From Benthicola sp964195715 (GTDB taxonomy: Bacteria; Gemmatimonadota; Gemmatimonadetes; Palauibacterales; Palauibacteraceae), in assembly GCA_964195715.1 (NCBI GenBank), contig CAXMRU010000314.1:1-42368 (forward strand): DNA of 42,368 nt, read 5' to 3'. Under the pieces are notes generated by a model. It searched no databases and was not told where the DNA came from. It worked only from the letters and a program-made list of their open reading frames with translations. This document shows positions 1 to 6,811 of this stretch, in pieces. Numbering within the stretch: position 1 is the stretch's first letter; each line of letters starts with the position of its first letter. The translations under genes were made by a program, and so were the position numbers.

Positions 1-1814
1 TCCAGGAACGGATGTGCGTCGGATTCGCGAGACCTCGAGGCGTCGTCCAGCGCCTGAAATACGCTTCCGATCTCGTACAGGCGCACGTCGCGGTGCCCGC
101 GCGCCCAGTTGTGCTCAAGCCGGCTTAGCAGCACCGGGACCAGGTCCGTGCGCAGATACGCCTCCGCTTCGGACAACGGCTTGAGAAGCCGCGGAGGATT
201 CCCCTCTGTCCTGGCCTGCGACGCGAACGTCGAGCTCCGTGCCTCGAGCAAACCGGACGATGCCAGCGATCTACGAACGCGGTCGATCCGCCGCCACACC
301 GGGCTGTCCGGAACGGCGCTCGGCCGAAAGGAGCGTGGCTCGCGCGGGAATGCCTCGTATCCGTACCGGCGGGCGACTTCCTCCAGGAGGTCCGCTTCCG
401 TGCTCACGTCCACACGCCAGCCGGGCACGGTGACCTCGAAGGATCCCGGCGTGTCGGCTCCCTCGTCGGCGCCCGACACCTGGAAGCCGAGAGGTTCCAG
501 CAGACCCGCGATCTGCTCGCCCGAGAGCCTGAGTCCCAGTACCTGACTGACTCGGGAAGGTCGGAGGCTCACGCACCGCGTCGCCGGAGGCATCCGGCCG
601 ACTCGAATCGCCGTGGCATCGGCCTTCCCGCCGGCCGTGGCCAGGAGGAGCTCGACACAGCGTTGGATCGCTGCCTCCATCCCGGACTCGTCGATGCCCC
701 TCTCGAATCGGTACGAAGCGTCCGTGGCCAGTCCCGTGGCCCTCGCTGTATGCCGGGTGTGCATGGGATCGAAAGCGGCGCACTCGATCAGGAGATCCGT
801 TGTCTCGATCGAGACCTCGGATTCCGCCCCGCCCATGACGCCCGCCAGGGCGATCGGCCGCTCCGCATCGGCGATGACGCTGACCTCCGGGCCCAACTCG
901 TGCTCCTCACAGTCCAAAGTCGTGTGTGCCTCACCGCGCGCCGCCCGCACCCGGATCTCCGGGCCCGTGATGCGCTGGAGGTCGAAAGCGTGCAGGGGCT
1001 GGTTCAATTCAAGCAGCACGTAGTTGGTCGAGTCCACGACGTTGTTGATCGGACGCGCGCCAGCCGCCCGAAGGCGTGCCTGCAGCCATTCCGGCGACGG
1101 GCCGACGGATACCCCGCGCACGATCGCAGCCAGGTAGCGGAAGCAACGTTCCGAGTCCTCGATGGTGACCGTGACGCCGCCGGCCGACGCGATGTTCTCG
1201 CCGGATTCCCATCGGGGCTCCCACGACGAGTCGCCGAAAGCAGGCAAGACGACGTCGCCCACCCCGCCGGGCGCGAGCTCCCTTGCCACCCCCACGTGAC
1301 ACGCAAGGTCGATCCGGTTCGGCGTCAGATCCACTTCCAGACGCGCGTCCGGCAACCCGAGCGCGTCGAGAAGGGACTCTCCCGGCTCGTGATCATCCCC
1401 GAGTCGCATGATTCCCGAGGCGTCGCGACCCAATCCGAGCTCCTTCTCCGAGCACAACATCCCGTTGCTGATCTGCCCCCGGATCTTCCGGCGCTCGATC
1501 TTGAAGCTGTCAGGCAGCGTGCCGCCCACCGGGATGAACGGATAACGTGCCCCTTCCACCACGTTTGGCGCCCCGCACACAACGTCGAGCTCTTTCCCCG
1601 TGCCCGCATCGACGCGGCATAGTGAAAGCCGATCGGCGTTCGGGTGCCTGCTTACCTCGAGCACAAGTCCGACGACCACGTCCTCGAGCCCGTCGCCGAC
1701 CGCCACCACCCGATCGACAGGTACGGCCCGGGCGCTCAACTCAGCAGCGAGCTCCTCGGCGGCGCCATCGATGGAGGGTGCAAGGATACGAAGCCAGCTG
1801 ACGCTGATGTCCAT
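1..1814 (-). CDS. pheT: Phenylalanine--tRNA ligase beta subunit, 3' truncated by window edge
   Basis: Beta subunit of the alpha2-beta2 phenylalanyl-tRNA synthetase, which charges tRNA-Phe in the cytoplasm. The 604 visible codons start MDISVSWLRILAP. They contain an EMAP-type tRNA-binding domain (about residues 40-150, with HPNADRLSLCRVDAG and GMLCSEKELGLG), then B3/B4 editing-type sequence (NNVVDSTNYVLLELNQPLHAFD, LAGVMGG) and a B5 segment (RVSQVLGLRLSGEQI). The beginning of the catalytic-like core follows. The C-terminal ferredoxin-like anticodon-binding domain lies outside the window, since the family is usually about 800 residues. The ATG at 1814 shares one base with the pheS stop (TGATG), so the two subunits are probably translationally coupled. 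Last gene visible in the infC-rpmI-rplT-pheS-pheT cluster. Confidence 0.97.
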   Translation of the reverse strand, partial: MDISVSWLRILAPSIDGAAEELAAELSARAVPVDRVVAVGDGLEDVVVGLVLEVSRHPNADRLSLCRVDAGTGKELDVVCGAPNVVEGARYPFIPVGGTLPDSFKIERRKIRGQISNGMLCSEKELGLGRDASGIMRLGDDHEPGESLLDALGLPDARLEVDLTPNRIDLACHVGVARELAPGGVGDVVLPAFGDSSWEPRWESGENIASAGGVTVTIEDSERCFRYLAAIVRGVSVGPSPEWLQARLRAAGARPINNVVDSTNYVLLELNQPLHAFDLQRITGPEIRVRAARGEAHTTLDCEEHELGPEVSVIADAERPIALAGVMGGAESEVSIETTDLLIECAAFDPMHTRHTARATGLATDASYRFERGIDESGMEAAIQRCVELLLATAGGKADATAIRVGRMPPATRCVSLRPSRVSQVLGLRLSGEQIAGLLEPLGFQVSGADEGADTPGSFEVTVPGWRVDVSTEADLLEEVARRYGYEAFPREPRSFRPSAVPDSPVWRRIDRVRRSLASSGLLEARSSTFASQARTEGNPPRLLKPLSEAEAYLRTDLVPVLLSRLEHNWARGHRDVRLYEIGSVFQALDDASRSRESDAHPFL

Positions 1815-2857
1815 CAGGCGAACTGCTCCAGGAAGCCTATGTCTCCCTCGTACAAGAGACGGATGTCCGGGATCCGGTACCGCAGCATCGCGATTCGGGC
1901 TGGACCCATCCCGAAAGCGTACCCGGTGTACTTCTCGGGATCGTACCCCACCGCCTCGAACACTGCTGGATTGACCATCCCGCTCCCCATGATCTCGATC
2001 CAGCCCGTGCGCTTGCACGCGGAGCACCCCGATCCCTCACACAGGAAGCAACTGACGTCGACCTCGGCGGAGGGCTCAGTGAACGGGAAGTACGACGGTC
2101 GGAACCGTGTTCTCGTCGACGGTCCGAAGAACCTGTGCACGAAGAATTCGATCGCTGCCCGGAACTCGATGAAGTCGATGCCCTCGTCGACGGCGAGGCC
2201 TTCGATCTGCTCGAAGGCCGGCGCGTGCGAGGCATCGTACGGATCGCGGCGAAACACCATGCCGGGCGCCAGGATCCGGACCGGAGGCTCGTGCTCCATC
2301 ATCACGCGAGCCTGAACCGGCGAGGTGTGCGTCCGCAGGAGCACACCGTCGTCCAGGTAGAAGGTGTCGTGCATATCCGCTGCCGGGTGGTCCAGCGGAA
2401 TGTTGAGCGCGGTGAAGTTGTGCCAGTCCGTCTCGATCTCCGGGCCTGCGGCACGAGTGAACCCGAGCTCCTGGAATATGTCACAAACCTCGTCGATGAC
2501 CGCCGTCACGGGATGCACTCCGCCGCGCCACTGGCGCCGGCCCGGAAGCGTCAGATCGGCTCCCGCCTCCTCCTCCCGCGCCGCCAGCCCGGCCAGCTCG
2601 CTCACCCTCAGCTCAAGAGTGGTTTCCAGAGTCTGCTTGACCTGGTTGGCCTTCTTGCCGGTTTCGGGACGATCCTCTGGAGGGACGGTCCTCAGGCCGG
2701 ACAGTGCGCGAGACAGAAGCCCGTTGCGCCCCAGGAACCGGACGCGAGCTTTCTCCAGTGACTCGACGTCCTCTGCCTCCTGCATGGCCCCGAGTGCCTC
2801 GACCCGAATCGACTCCAGGGTCTCCCGGAGGCTGCCTGCCTCGTCCTTCTCGTTCAA
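1814..2857 (-). CDS. pheS: Phenylalanine--tRNA ligase alpha subunit
   Basis: Catalytic alpha subunit of phenylalanyl-tRNA synthetase. A coiled-coil N-terminal tRNA-binding arm (about residues 5-90, with RVRFLGRNGLLSRAL) precedes the class II core (GGVHPVTAVIDEVCDIFQELGF, HTSPVQARVM, the FRRDPYDASHAPAFEQIEGLAVD motif, and GSGMVNPAVFEAVGYDPEKYTGYAFGMGPARIAML). The reading frame stays open upstream to 3031, but that part only shadows rplT. I chose the TTG at 2857, whose TTGA overlaps the rplT stop and which has a GAAAGAG ribosome site just upstream. It gives 347 residues, close to the usual length, and an N-terminus that aligns with known PheS proteins. The TTG start is inferred. Confidence 0.93.
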   Translation of the reverse strand: MNEKDEAGSLRETLESIRVEALGAMQEAEDVESLEKARVRFLGRNGLLSRALSGLRTVPPEDRPETGKKANQVKQTLETTLELRVSELAGLAAREEEAGADLTLPGRRQWRGGVHPVTAVIDEVCDIFQELGFTRAAGPEIETDWHNFTALNIPLDHPAADMHDTFYLDDGVLLRTHTSPVQARVMMEHEPPVRILAPGMVFRRDPYDASHAPAFEQIEGLAVDEGIDFIEFRAAIEFFVHRFFGPSTRTRFRPSYFPFTEPSAEVDVSCFLCEGSGCSACKRTGWIEIMGSGMVNPAVFEAVGYDPEKYTGYAFGMGPARIAMLRYRIPDIRLLYEGDIGFLEQFA

Positions 2858-3210
2858 TGCATATGCTCTTTCGCGAGCTTCGTCAGCTCGGCGAACGCCT
2901 CCGGCTCGCGAACGGCGAGATCTGCGAGGGCCTTGCGGTTCAGATCCACACCCGCGTTGCGGAGCCCTGAAATGAATCGCGAATAGGACAGATCGTGCTC
3001 TCGGCTCGCCGCATTGATCCGTGCGATCCACAGCCTGCGAAAGTCTCGCTTTCGCCGGCGCCGATCCCTGTACGAATACGCCCAGCCGCGCTCGACCGCG
3101 TTCTTCGCTGTGCGATACAGCTTCGAACGGGCGCCGAACTGGCCGCGAGCCTGTTTGAGTATCTTCTTCTTGCGCTTCTTTCGAGTGACGCTCGTAGTCA
3201 CACGCGCCAT
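2854..3210 (-). CDS. rplT: 50S ribosomal protein L20
   Basis: 118-residue basic ribosomal protein that binds 23S rRNA early in large-subunit assembly. The sequence is typical from its start (MARVTTSVTRKKRKKKILK) through GARSKLYRTAKNAVERGWAYSYRDRR and RLWIARINAA to SYSRFISGLRNAGVDLNRKALADLA. A GAGGG ribosome site lies ahead of the ATG. It sits between rpmI and pheS, the usual order in the IF3 operon. In other bacteria L20 represses this operon by binding the leader mRNA; whether it does so here is unknown. The 94-base gap to rpmI shows no gene. Confidence 0.98.
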   Translation of the reverse strand: MARVTTSVTRKKRKKKILKQARGQFGARSKLYRTAKNAVERGWAYSYRDRRRRKRDFRRLWIARINAASREHDLSYSRFISGLRNAGVDLNRKALADLAVREPEAFAELTKLAKEHMH

Positions 3211-3304
3211 ATTGTTACCCTCTTCTTTCTATCTTCGACTGCTTCAATCCACATCCTGGATCCGGAGCTGCCGTCGCGCGGAAGCACCGGCCACCTGTCT
3301 CTCC

Positions 3305-3499
3305 TCAGCTTCCGAGCATGCGCCTTACGCGCTTCTCGTCCGCCTTCGACACGAGAGTCTTCTTGCGAAGATTGCGCTTCCGCTTCGGGCTCTTCTTCGT
3401 GAGGATGTGGCTGTGATAAGCCTTGTTACGGCGATACTTACCGGTGCCGGTCTTCGTGAACCGCTTGGCGGCCGACCGGTTTGTCTTCTGCTTTGGCAT
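3305..3499 (-). CDS. rpmI: 50S ribosomal protein L35
   Basis: 64-residue, very basic ribosomal protein of the large subunit. It begins MPKQKTNRSAAKRFTKTGTG and ends with VSKADEKRVRRMLGS, matching the L35 family in length and in the K-R-F-x-x-T-G-x-G-K pattern. It is preceded by a purine-rich GAGAAGGG ribosome site and lies 20 bases after infC, so the two are surely co-transcribed. Confidence 0.97.
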   Translation of the reverse strand: MPKQKTNRSAAKRFTKTGTGKYRRNKAYHSHILTKKSPKRKRNLRKKTLVSKADEKRVRRMLGS

Positions 3500-3519
3500 C
3501 TTCCGCTACCCTTCTCTAT

Positions 3520-4032
3520 CTAGCCCTTCGGACCGATGAGCATCGTCATGGTCCGGCCTTCCTTGCGAATGTCAGATTCGACGTTTCCCAACTCCTCGAG
3601 CTCTGCCTTCACCCGCTCGAGAACGCGTACGCCGAGCTCGGGATGCGTCATCTCCCGGCCCCGGAAGCGGAGCGTGAACTTCACCTTGTCCCCGTCCTCG
3701 AGGAATCGCCTCGCGTGACGGAGCTTGAAGCCGAAGTCGTGACTTTCGATCTTCGGCCGCATCTTGATTTCCTTCACGTGGATGATGTGCTGCTTCTTCT
3801 TCGCCTCCCTCGACTTCCGTGCCTGCTCGTACTTGAATCTCCCGTAGTCCATGATCCGGCACACGGGAGGACGAGAATTGGGCGCGACCTCCACCAGATC
3901 CAGCCCACGCTCGGCGGCGATCGCTCGCGCCTCGTCCGTGGGGATGATCCCGACCTGTTCGCCATCATCGCCGATCAGGCGAATGGGACTGATGCGAATC
4001 CTGTCGTTTACGCGTAATTCGTCTTGGCTCAC
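3520..4032 (-). CDS. infC: Translation initiation factor IF-3
   Basis: IF-3 binds the 30S subunit, prevents premature 50S joining and proofreads the start codon and initiator tRNA. The N-terminal domain (VNDRIRISPIRLIGDDGEQVG, LDLVEVAPNSRPPVCRIMDYGRFKY) is followed by the lysine-rich linker (EQARKSREAKKKQ) and the C-terminal domain (VKEIKMRP, HDFGFKLRHARRFLEDGDKVKFTLRFRGREMTHPELG). I chose the GTG at 4032 (MSQDELRVNDRI, 170 residues) because it follows a GAGGTGA ribosome site. The frame is open to 4239, but that extension does not resemble IF-3 and contains a terminator hairpin. First gene of the ribosomal/pheST cluster; thrS, often its neighbour elsewhere, is at 19660-21600. Confidence 0.96.
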   Translation of the reverse strand: MSQDELRVNDRIRISPIRLIGDDGEQVGIIPTDEARAIAAERGLDLVEVAPNSRPPVCRIMDYGRFKYEQARKSREAKKKQHIIHVKEIKMRPKIESHDFGFKLRHARRFLEDGDKVKFTLRFRGREMTHPELGVRVLERVKAELEELGNVESDIRKEGRTMTMLIGPKG

Positions 4033-4100
4033 TTCACCTCTTCCAGGGCCGTCGTGCACCCGCCGCCGGTCGGCTCGGCCCGGGGCCGGCCGGCAAACAC

Positions 4101-4131
4101 AAAAAGCCCGATTCGGCAATGCCGACCGGGC
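4101..4131 (-). terminator. Intrinsic terminator / likely attenuator in infC leader
   Basis: Read on the minus strand, 4131 to 4106 forms a GC-rich hairpin. GCCCG pairs with CGGGC, then a G-T wobble, a T-A pair and GGC/GCC-type pairs continue the stem, with one bulged A and a three-base loop. Five T residues follow (4105-4101), then GTGTTT. This is the classic rho-independent form. It lies about 70 bases upstream of the infC start and points towards it, so it cannot be ending an upstream gene usefully and is best read as a leader attenuator for the infC-rpmI-rplT-pheST operon. The hairpin is seen; the regulatory role is inferred. Confidence 0.75.
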
Positions 4132-4263
4132 AAGCACGAACCGCCTCCAACCCGCGAGGATCGCGTCCGTGTTTCTACCCGGCAGCGGTGTCCGCGCCCG
4201 GAGGCGCCAGCACGCCGAAAGGTGGGAGCAACGCTCCACTTTCGTGTTTTCAGGGTCGTCAAG

Positions 4264-4497
4264 TTAGGCGGCGAATCCGGGAGTGTCAACGCGTCCGGAG
4301 GGAACCCCTGCCCATCGGATCGGCGAAGCTCCCCCGGGACCCGCTCCGCGTCGGCCGAAAGAGCGAAGGTGCTCACCTCGGCTTCGCGATACGCATACCT
4401 CGCCTGTCATGGCGTCGAGAACGAACAGCCGCCCGAGCCCGGCGACCGCGACGCAGGCGGCCAAGGGCTCCCCGGGTCCATCATTGCTTACAATCGA
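4264..4497 (-). pseudogene. Remnant of a six-bladed beta-propeller gene
   Basis: An open stretch of 77 codons with no good start, bounded by TAG at 4498 and TAA at 4264. It reads GRLFVLDAMTGEVCV then GEHLRSFGRRGAGPG. This matches the repeat pattern of six-bladed propeller proteins and closely resembles the RHVRTVGRQGEGPSEF segment of the intact gene at 6812-8059. Only about one blade is present, without a signal peptide. It lies in the leader upstream of infC. The most likely reading is a decayed fragment. A translated leader peptide cannot be excluded but would need a TTG start at 4464. Confidence 0.4.
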
Positions 4498-4527
4498 CTA
4501 TAAGTAACCTCATGTCTATTCTTGTAA
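4498..4527 (-). promoter_or_regulatory. infC: Candidate promoter for the infC operon
   Basis: An unusually AT-rich island in this GC-rich sequence. On the minus strand TTACAA (4527-4522) is followed after 18-19 bases by TATAGT (4503-4498), close to sigma-70 -35 and -10 boxes, although the spacing is slightly long. It would start a leader of about 460 bases that includes the terminator hairpin at 4101-4131. It overlaps the end of the lipoprotein gene at 4516-5220. Speculative. Confidence 0.3.
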
Positions 4528-5220
4528 TTGTTGAAGTTCCGGCCTTACTGCCAGGATGATATTTCGGGACCCGATGGAGCTGGGCGTCCGACCAAGTACG
4601 GCGGTCTGTCCCGCGCGCACCCGAACTGTCGTCCCGAACACGGTCCGTGATCCCGCATGGAACCTCAGCTCGAGCTGAACGCTGCCTCCAGCAGAGTCGG
4701 TGCGCACGTTCATGATCACCGCCTCGATCGCTGAGGGGCCGAGGTCGGGAACATCGAACTCCTGGAACAACTCGTTCCCTTCCGTTCCGTAGACCATCAC
4801 CTCACCCAACAGGCGGTAGCCGTCGAAGCGGAACAACTGCCGCAGGGCAGCCTCCACATCGGCGATCCGGGGATCCACGCCCTGCTCCCCGTTGGCTTCG
4901 ATGATCTGGAACACAAGACGGACCATGGGCTTCGGACGATCGAATTCGAGGAGAGTTTCCTCGATGCGCCGCAAGTTCTCAGGCGTCTCGCGGACGGTTA
5001 GCTTGCCCTGGACTGCAGTCGCCATCCCGGGAGCTCCCTCCCGGCCGCCGTACACGTAGGGCTCGACCAGCCTCTCCACGACCCAGTCATCAAGGTACTG
5101 GACCTCGAAGGTCCGGGTCTCGGTCTCCGGCACCTCGTCCCCTGCCACGCACGCTCCGAGGCTCAGGGCCACGGAGGCCAGTAGGAACGCAGCCGCGATA
5201 CGAGTCGACGCTGTCATCAT
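4516..5220 (-). CDS. Lipoprotein with secretin N-domain-like region
   Basis: 234-residue predicted lipoprotein. An N-terminal signal (MMTASTRIAAAFLLASVALSLGAC) ends in an LGAC lipobox, so the mature protein starts at the cysteine and is lipid-anchored. The body (TFEVQYLDDWVVERLVEPYVYG, VRETPENLRRIEETLLEFDRPKPMVRLVFQIIEANG) resembles the N1/NolW-type domains of secretins, and a beta-rich C-terminal half follows. No secretin pore domain is present. The frame is open further upstream, but that part is a shadow of the anti-sigma gene. The ATG at 5220 overlaps the anti-sigma stop (ATGA). It is the third gene of the sigma operon, so it may be an envelope partner or target of that regulon. Its function is unknown. 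Confidence 0.75.
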   Translation of the reverse strand: MMTASTRIAAAFLLASVALSLGACVAGDEVPETETRTFEVQYLDDWVVERLVEPYVYGGREGAPGMATAVQGKLTVRETPENLRRIEETLLEFDRPKPMVRLVFQIIEANGEQGVDPRIADVEAALRQLFRFDGYRLLGEVMVYGTEGNELFQEFDVPDLGPSAIEAVIMNVRTDSAGGSVQLELRFHAGSRTVFGTTVRVRAGQTAVLGRTPSSIGSRNIILAVRPELQQLQE

Positions 5221-5753
5221 TGTCCCCTCCCCTGGTAGAACCAGAACACCACGATGTCGGAATCTTCGGTTTCGAACACGGCTACGCTCTCGTCCAGCGA
5301 CGCATCCACTTCCGGAGTCAGAACCGTCGCGACGGCAGGAGCCGTCGCGACGATCTGCACCGTGCTCGGCTCTCCGCCGACTTCGACGTCCAGGGTGCGA
5401 ACCGCCAGGATGCCCGCCGCCACCGCCGCGGCGGCGATGCCCCAGGATCCCCGGCGAGTCCGCCTGCTTCGGCGAGCTGCCTCGAGGACGGCCTTCGGCA
5501 CCGACACATGCAACGGGCGACGTGGACTGAGGGCGGAGAGTTCCCCGACCAACCCCTCCTGTGCCGCCATGACCCACTCCGCCGCGGTCATGCAACCCGG
5601 GCAGCCCGCGACATGCTCCCTGAAGGAAGCGTCTGACGAACCCGCAGCGGAGATGACTGACGGTCCCACGTCCTCCTGCGACCCGGAAAGCGCGGCCGCG
5701 ATCTCCAGCGGCTCGGCCGCCAGCAGGTGCTGCCGGCACTCGGCACAGTTCAT
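5217..5753 (-). CDS. Zinc-finger anti-sigma factor
   Basis: 178-residue anti-sigma factor, expected to hold the adjacent ECF sigma factor inactive. The N-terminal cytoplasmic domain has MNCAECRQHL and the H-x3-C-x2-C zinc motif FREHVAGCPGC (about residues 45-55). One membrane span (GIAAAAVAAGILAVRTL, about residues 118-134) precedes a short outer domain ending in QGRGQ. The start ATG overlaps the sigma stop (ATGA at 5750-5753), and its own stop overlaps the lipoprotein start. The family is recognised from the zinc motif, topology and context. The signal that releases the sigma factor is not evident. Confidence 0.88.
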   Translation of the reverse strand: MNCAECRQHLLAAEPLEIAAALSGSQEDVGPSVISAAGSSDASFREHVAGCPGCMTAAEWVMAAQEGLVGELSALSPRRPLHVSVPKAVLEAARRSRRTRRGSWGIAAAAVAAGILAVRTLDVEVGGEPSTVQIVATAPAVATVLTPEVDASLDESVAVFETEDSDIVVFWFYQGRGQ

Positions 5754-6343
5754 CCCGTTTCCTCCACTCCCGGAAGGGTCTCCAACAATCGGCTCCTCAG
5801 TGTCCTTCGGGCCCGAAACAGGTGAGTCCGGAGCGTCGCCGGCCGGATCTCGAGCCTCTGCGCTGCCTCGGCAGGCGCCAGGCCCTGAAAGTCGACGAGG
5901 TCCATTGCCTCTCGCTGCCGGGCCGGCAGCTCTTCGAGAAACGTCCTGACGAGGATCGTCAGCCGTCTACGTTCCATCCCCGCCTCCACATCGTTCGGGT
6001 CGGTGGCACCAGGCCTGTCGCCATGGGTCGCGTATCTGTCCTTCAGCCGCCTTCCCCTCTGCCCACGCCGCCGCACATCGGCCGCGGCGCTCCGCACAAC
6101 GGAGTAGAGCCAGGTCTCGAAGCGAGCCGCTCCCGTGAATCTCCGAAGGCCCCGGTGAAGACGCACTAACGCCTCCTGCGTGGCGTCCTCCGCGTCATCC
6201 TCGTCCCCTGTCCTCACCAGAGCCCAGCGGTAGATTCGGTCCCTATACGCCCGGGCGAGCCTCTCGAACGCGTGCGGGTCTCCCGCCTGCGCCCTCCGGA
6301 TCAGAAACGCCAGCTCGATTTCCGGATTTTGAGGCTCCGTCAC
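5750..6343 (-). CDS. ECF RNA polymerase sigma factor (RpoE-type)
   Basis: 197-residue extracytoplasmic-function sigma factor. Region 2 (about residues 20-90) has AFERLARAYRDRIYRWALVRTGDEDDAEDATQEALVRLHRGLRRFTGAARFETWLYSVVRSAAADVRRR. Region 4 (about 135-190) has LEELPARQREAMDLVDFQGLAPAEAAQRLEIRPATLRTHLFRARRTLRSRL, the helix-turn-helix that reads the -35 element. The GTG start at 6343 follows a CGGAGC ribosome site. It is first in a three-gene operon with its anti-sigma factor. I could not identify an autoregulatory ECF promoter, but the upstream 470 bases are rich in inverted repeats. Confidence 0.95.
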   Translation of the reverse strand: MTEPQNPEIELAFLIRRAQAGDPHAFERLARAYRDRIYRWALVRTGDEDDAEDATQEALVRLHRGLRRFTGAARFETWLYSVVRSAAADVRRRGQRGRRLKDRYATHGDRPGATDPNDVEAGMERRRLTILVRTFLEELPARQREAMDLVDFQGLAPAEAAQRLEIRPATLRTHLFRARRTLRSRLLETLPGVEETG

Positions 6344-6409
6344 GTGCGCTCCGTGTGACCGCGTTCCCCCATGAGACGTGAGATAAGCACGTCGCGTTTA
6401 CGTCCGTTG

Positions 6410-6482
6410 CTCCCGAGCCAAGATTACTCGGAGGACGGCCAGTGACCACCGGGAGCCCACGGCTCGGGAGAGGCCCGTCCTC
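6410..6482. repeat. Overlapping inverted repeats upstream of sigma operon
   Basis: Three inverted repeats share sequence. A perfect 10-base pair is CTCCCGAGCC (6410-6419) with GGCTCGGGAG (6461-6470). An 8-base pair is GAGGACGG (6431-6438) with CCGTCCTC (6475-6482). A small hairpin is GAGCC (6453-6457) with GGCTC (6461-6465), loop CAC. The first and third are mutually exclusive, and the first two interleave as a pseudoknot or as alternatives. Such an arrangement in a 5' leader could switch conformation. The repeats are seen; a function is inferred. Confidence 0.55.
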
Positions 6483-6493
6483 TGGTCTCCGGA

Positions 6494-6503
6494 TTACATG
6501 TAA
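6494..6503. repeat. AT-rich palindrome TTACATGTAA
   Basis: A perfect 10-base palindrome in an AT-rich patch of otherwise GC-rich DNA, between divergent genes. It could be a dimeric regulator site or part of a promoter. Its short length makes chance occurrence possible. Confidence 0.3.
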
Positions 6504-6598
6504 CTTTTAAGCGTCGAGCGGCAAATAGAAGGATGAGGCCGGATGAAAAAGCCTGCTCGACAGGCGGTCAAACGTGCCTCGCTCACGCTGAATCTGAT

Positions 6599-6650
6599 CC
6601 GGGGCCCGGTGCGGGGCGCAGCGAGCCAGTTGGCTCGAACCGGTCCCCGG
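6599..6650. repeat. Long imperfect hairpin
   Basis: An outer stem pairs 6599-6610 (CCGGGGCCCGGT) with 6639-6650 (ACCGGTCCCCGG) at 11 of 12 positions. An inner perfect stem pairs CGAGCCA (6622-6628) with TGGCTCG (6631-6637), two-base loop. An unpaired GC-rich stretch on one side joins the stems. It lies about 160 bases upstream of the lipoprotein start on the plus strand and about 260 bases upstream of the sigma gene on the minus strand. No poly-T tract follows on either strand, so it is not a simple terminator. It is a candidate structured leader or regulator site. Confidence 0.5.
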
Positions 6651-6811
6651 TCAGGTTTCTTCATCCCCACCGTGTCCATTCCCATAAATTGATGCATGCG
6701 GCCCGTGACCAACCTTACGCGGGGTGACCGTGTCTCACGGACGACTGTTCCCCATCGGCAATCGACTTGCCGTGTCGTCGGGACCGACCCAGACCAGATT
6801 GGAACCGCACC

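Larger units (their letters stand above)
6344..6811. other. Non-coding divergent region
   Basis: 468 bases between the divergently transcribed sigma operon and the propeller lipoprotein, with no convincing gene. Short open frames here lack ribosome sites and family resemblance. It contains several inverted repeats, described separately (6410-6482, 6494-6503, 6599-6650), and an AT-rich patch near 6490-6510. It probably carries the promoters and leaders of both flanking genes. Confidence 0.6.

Noticed and set aside
4101..4240. T-box leader before infC
   Set aside because: The stretch contains GGGTTGGAGGCGG-like sequence, but the conserved T-box antiterminator motif and specifier loop are not recognisable, so only the terminator hairpin is claimed.
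6600..6660. tRNA-like T-arm (GGTTCGAGCC on the minus strand)
   Set aside because: No acceptor, D or anticodon arms can be built around it; it is part of the long hairpin.
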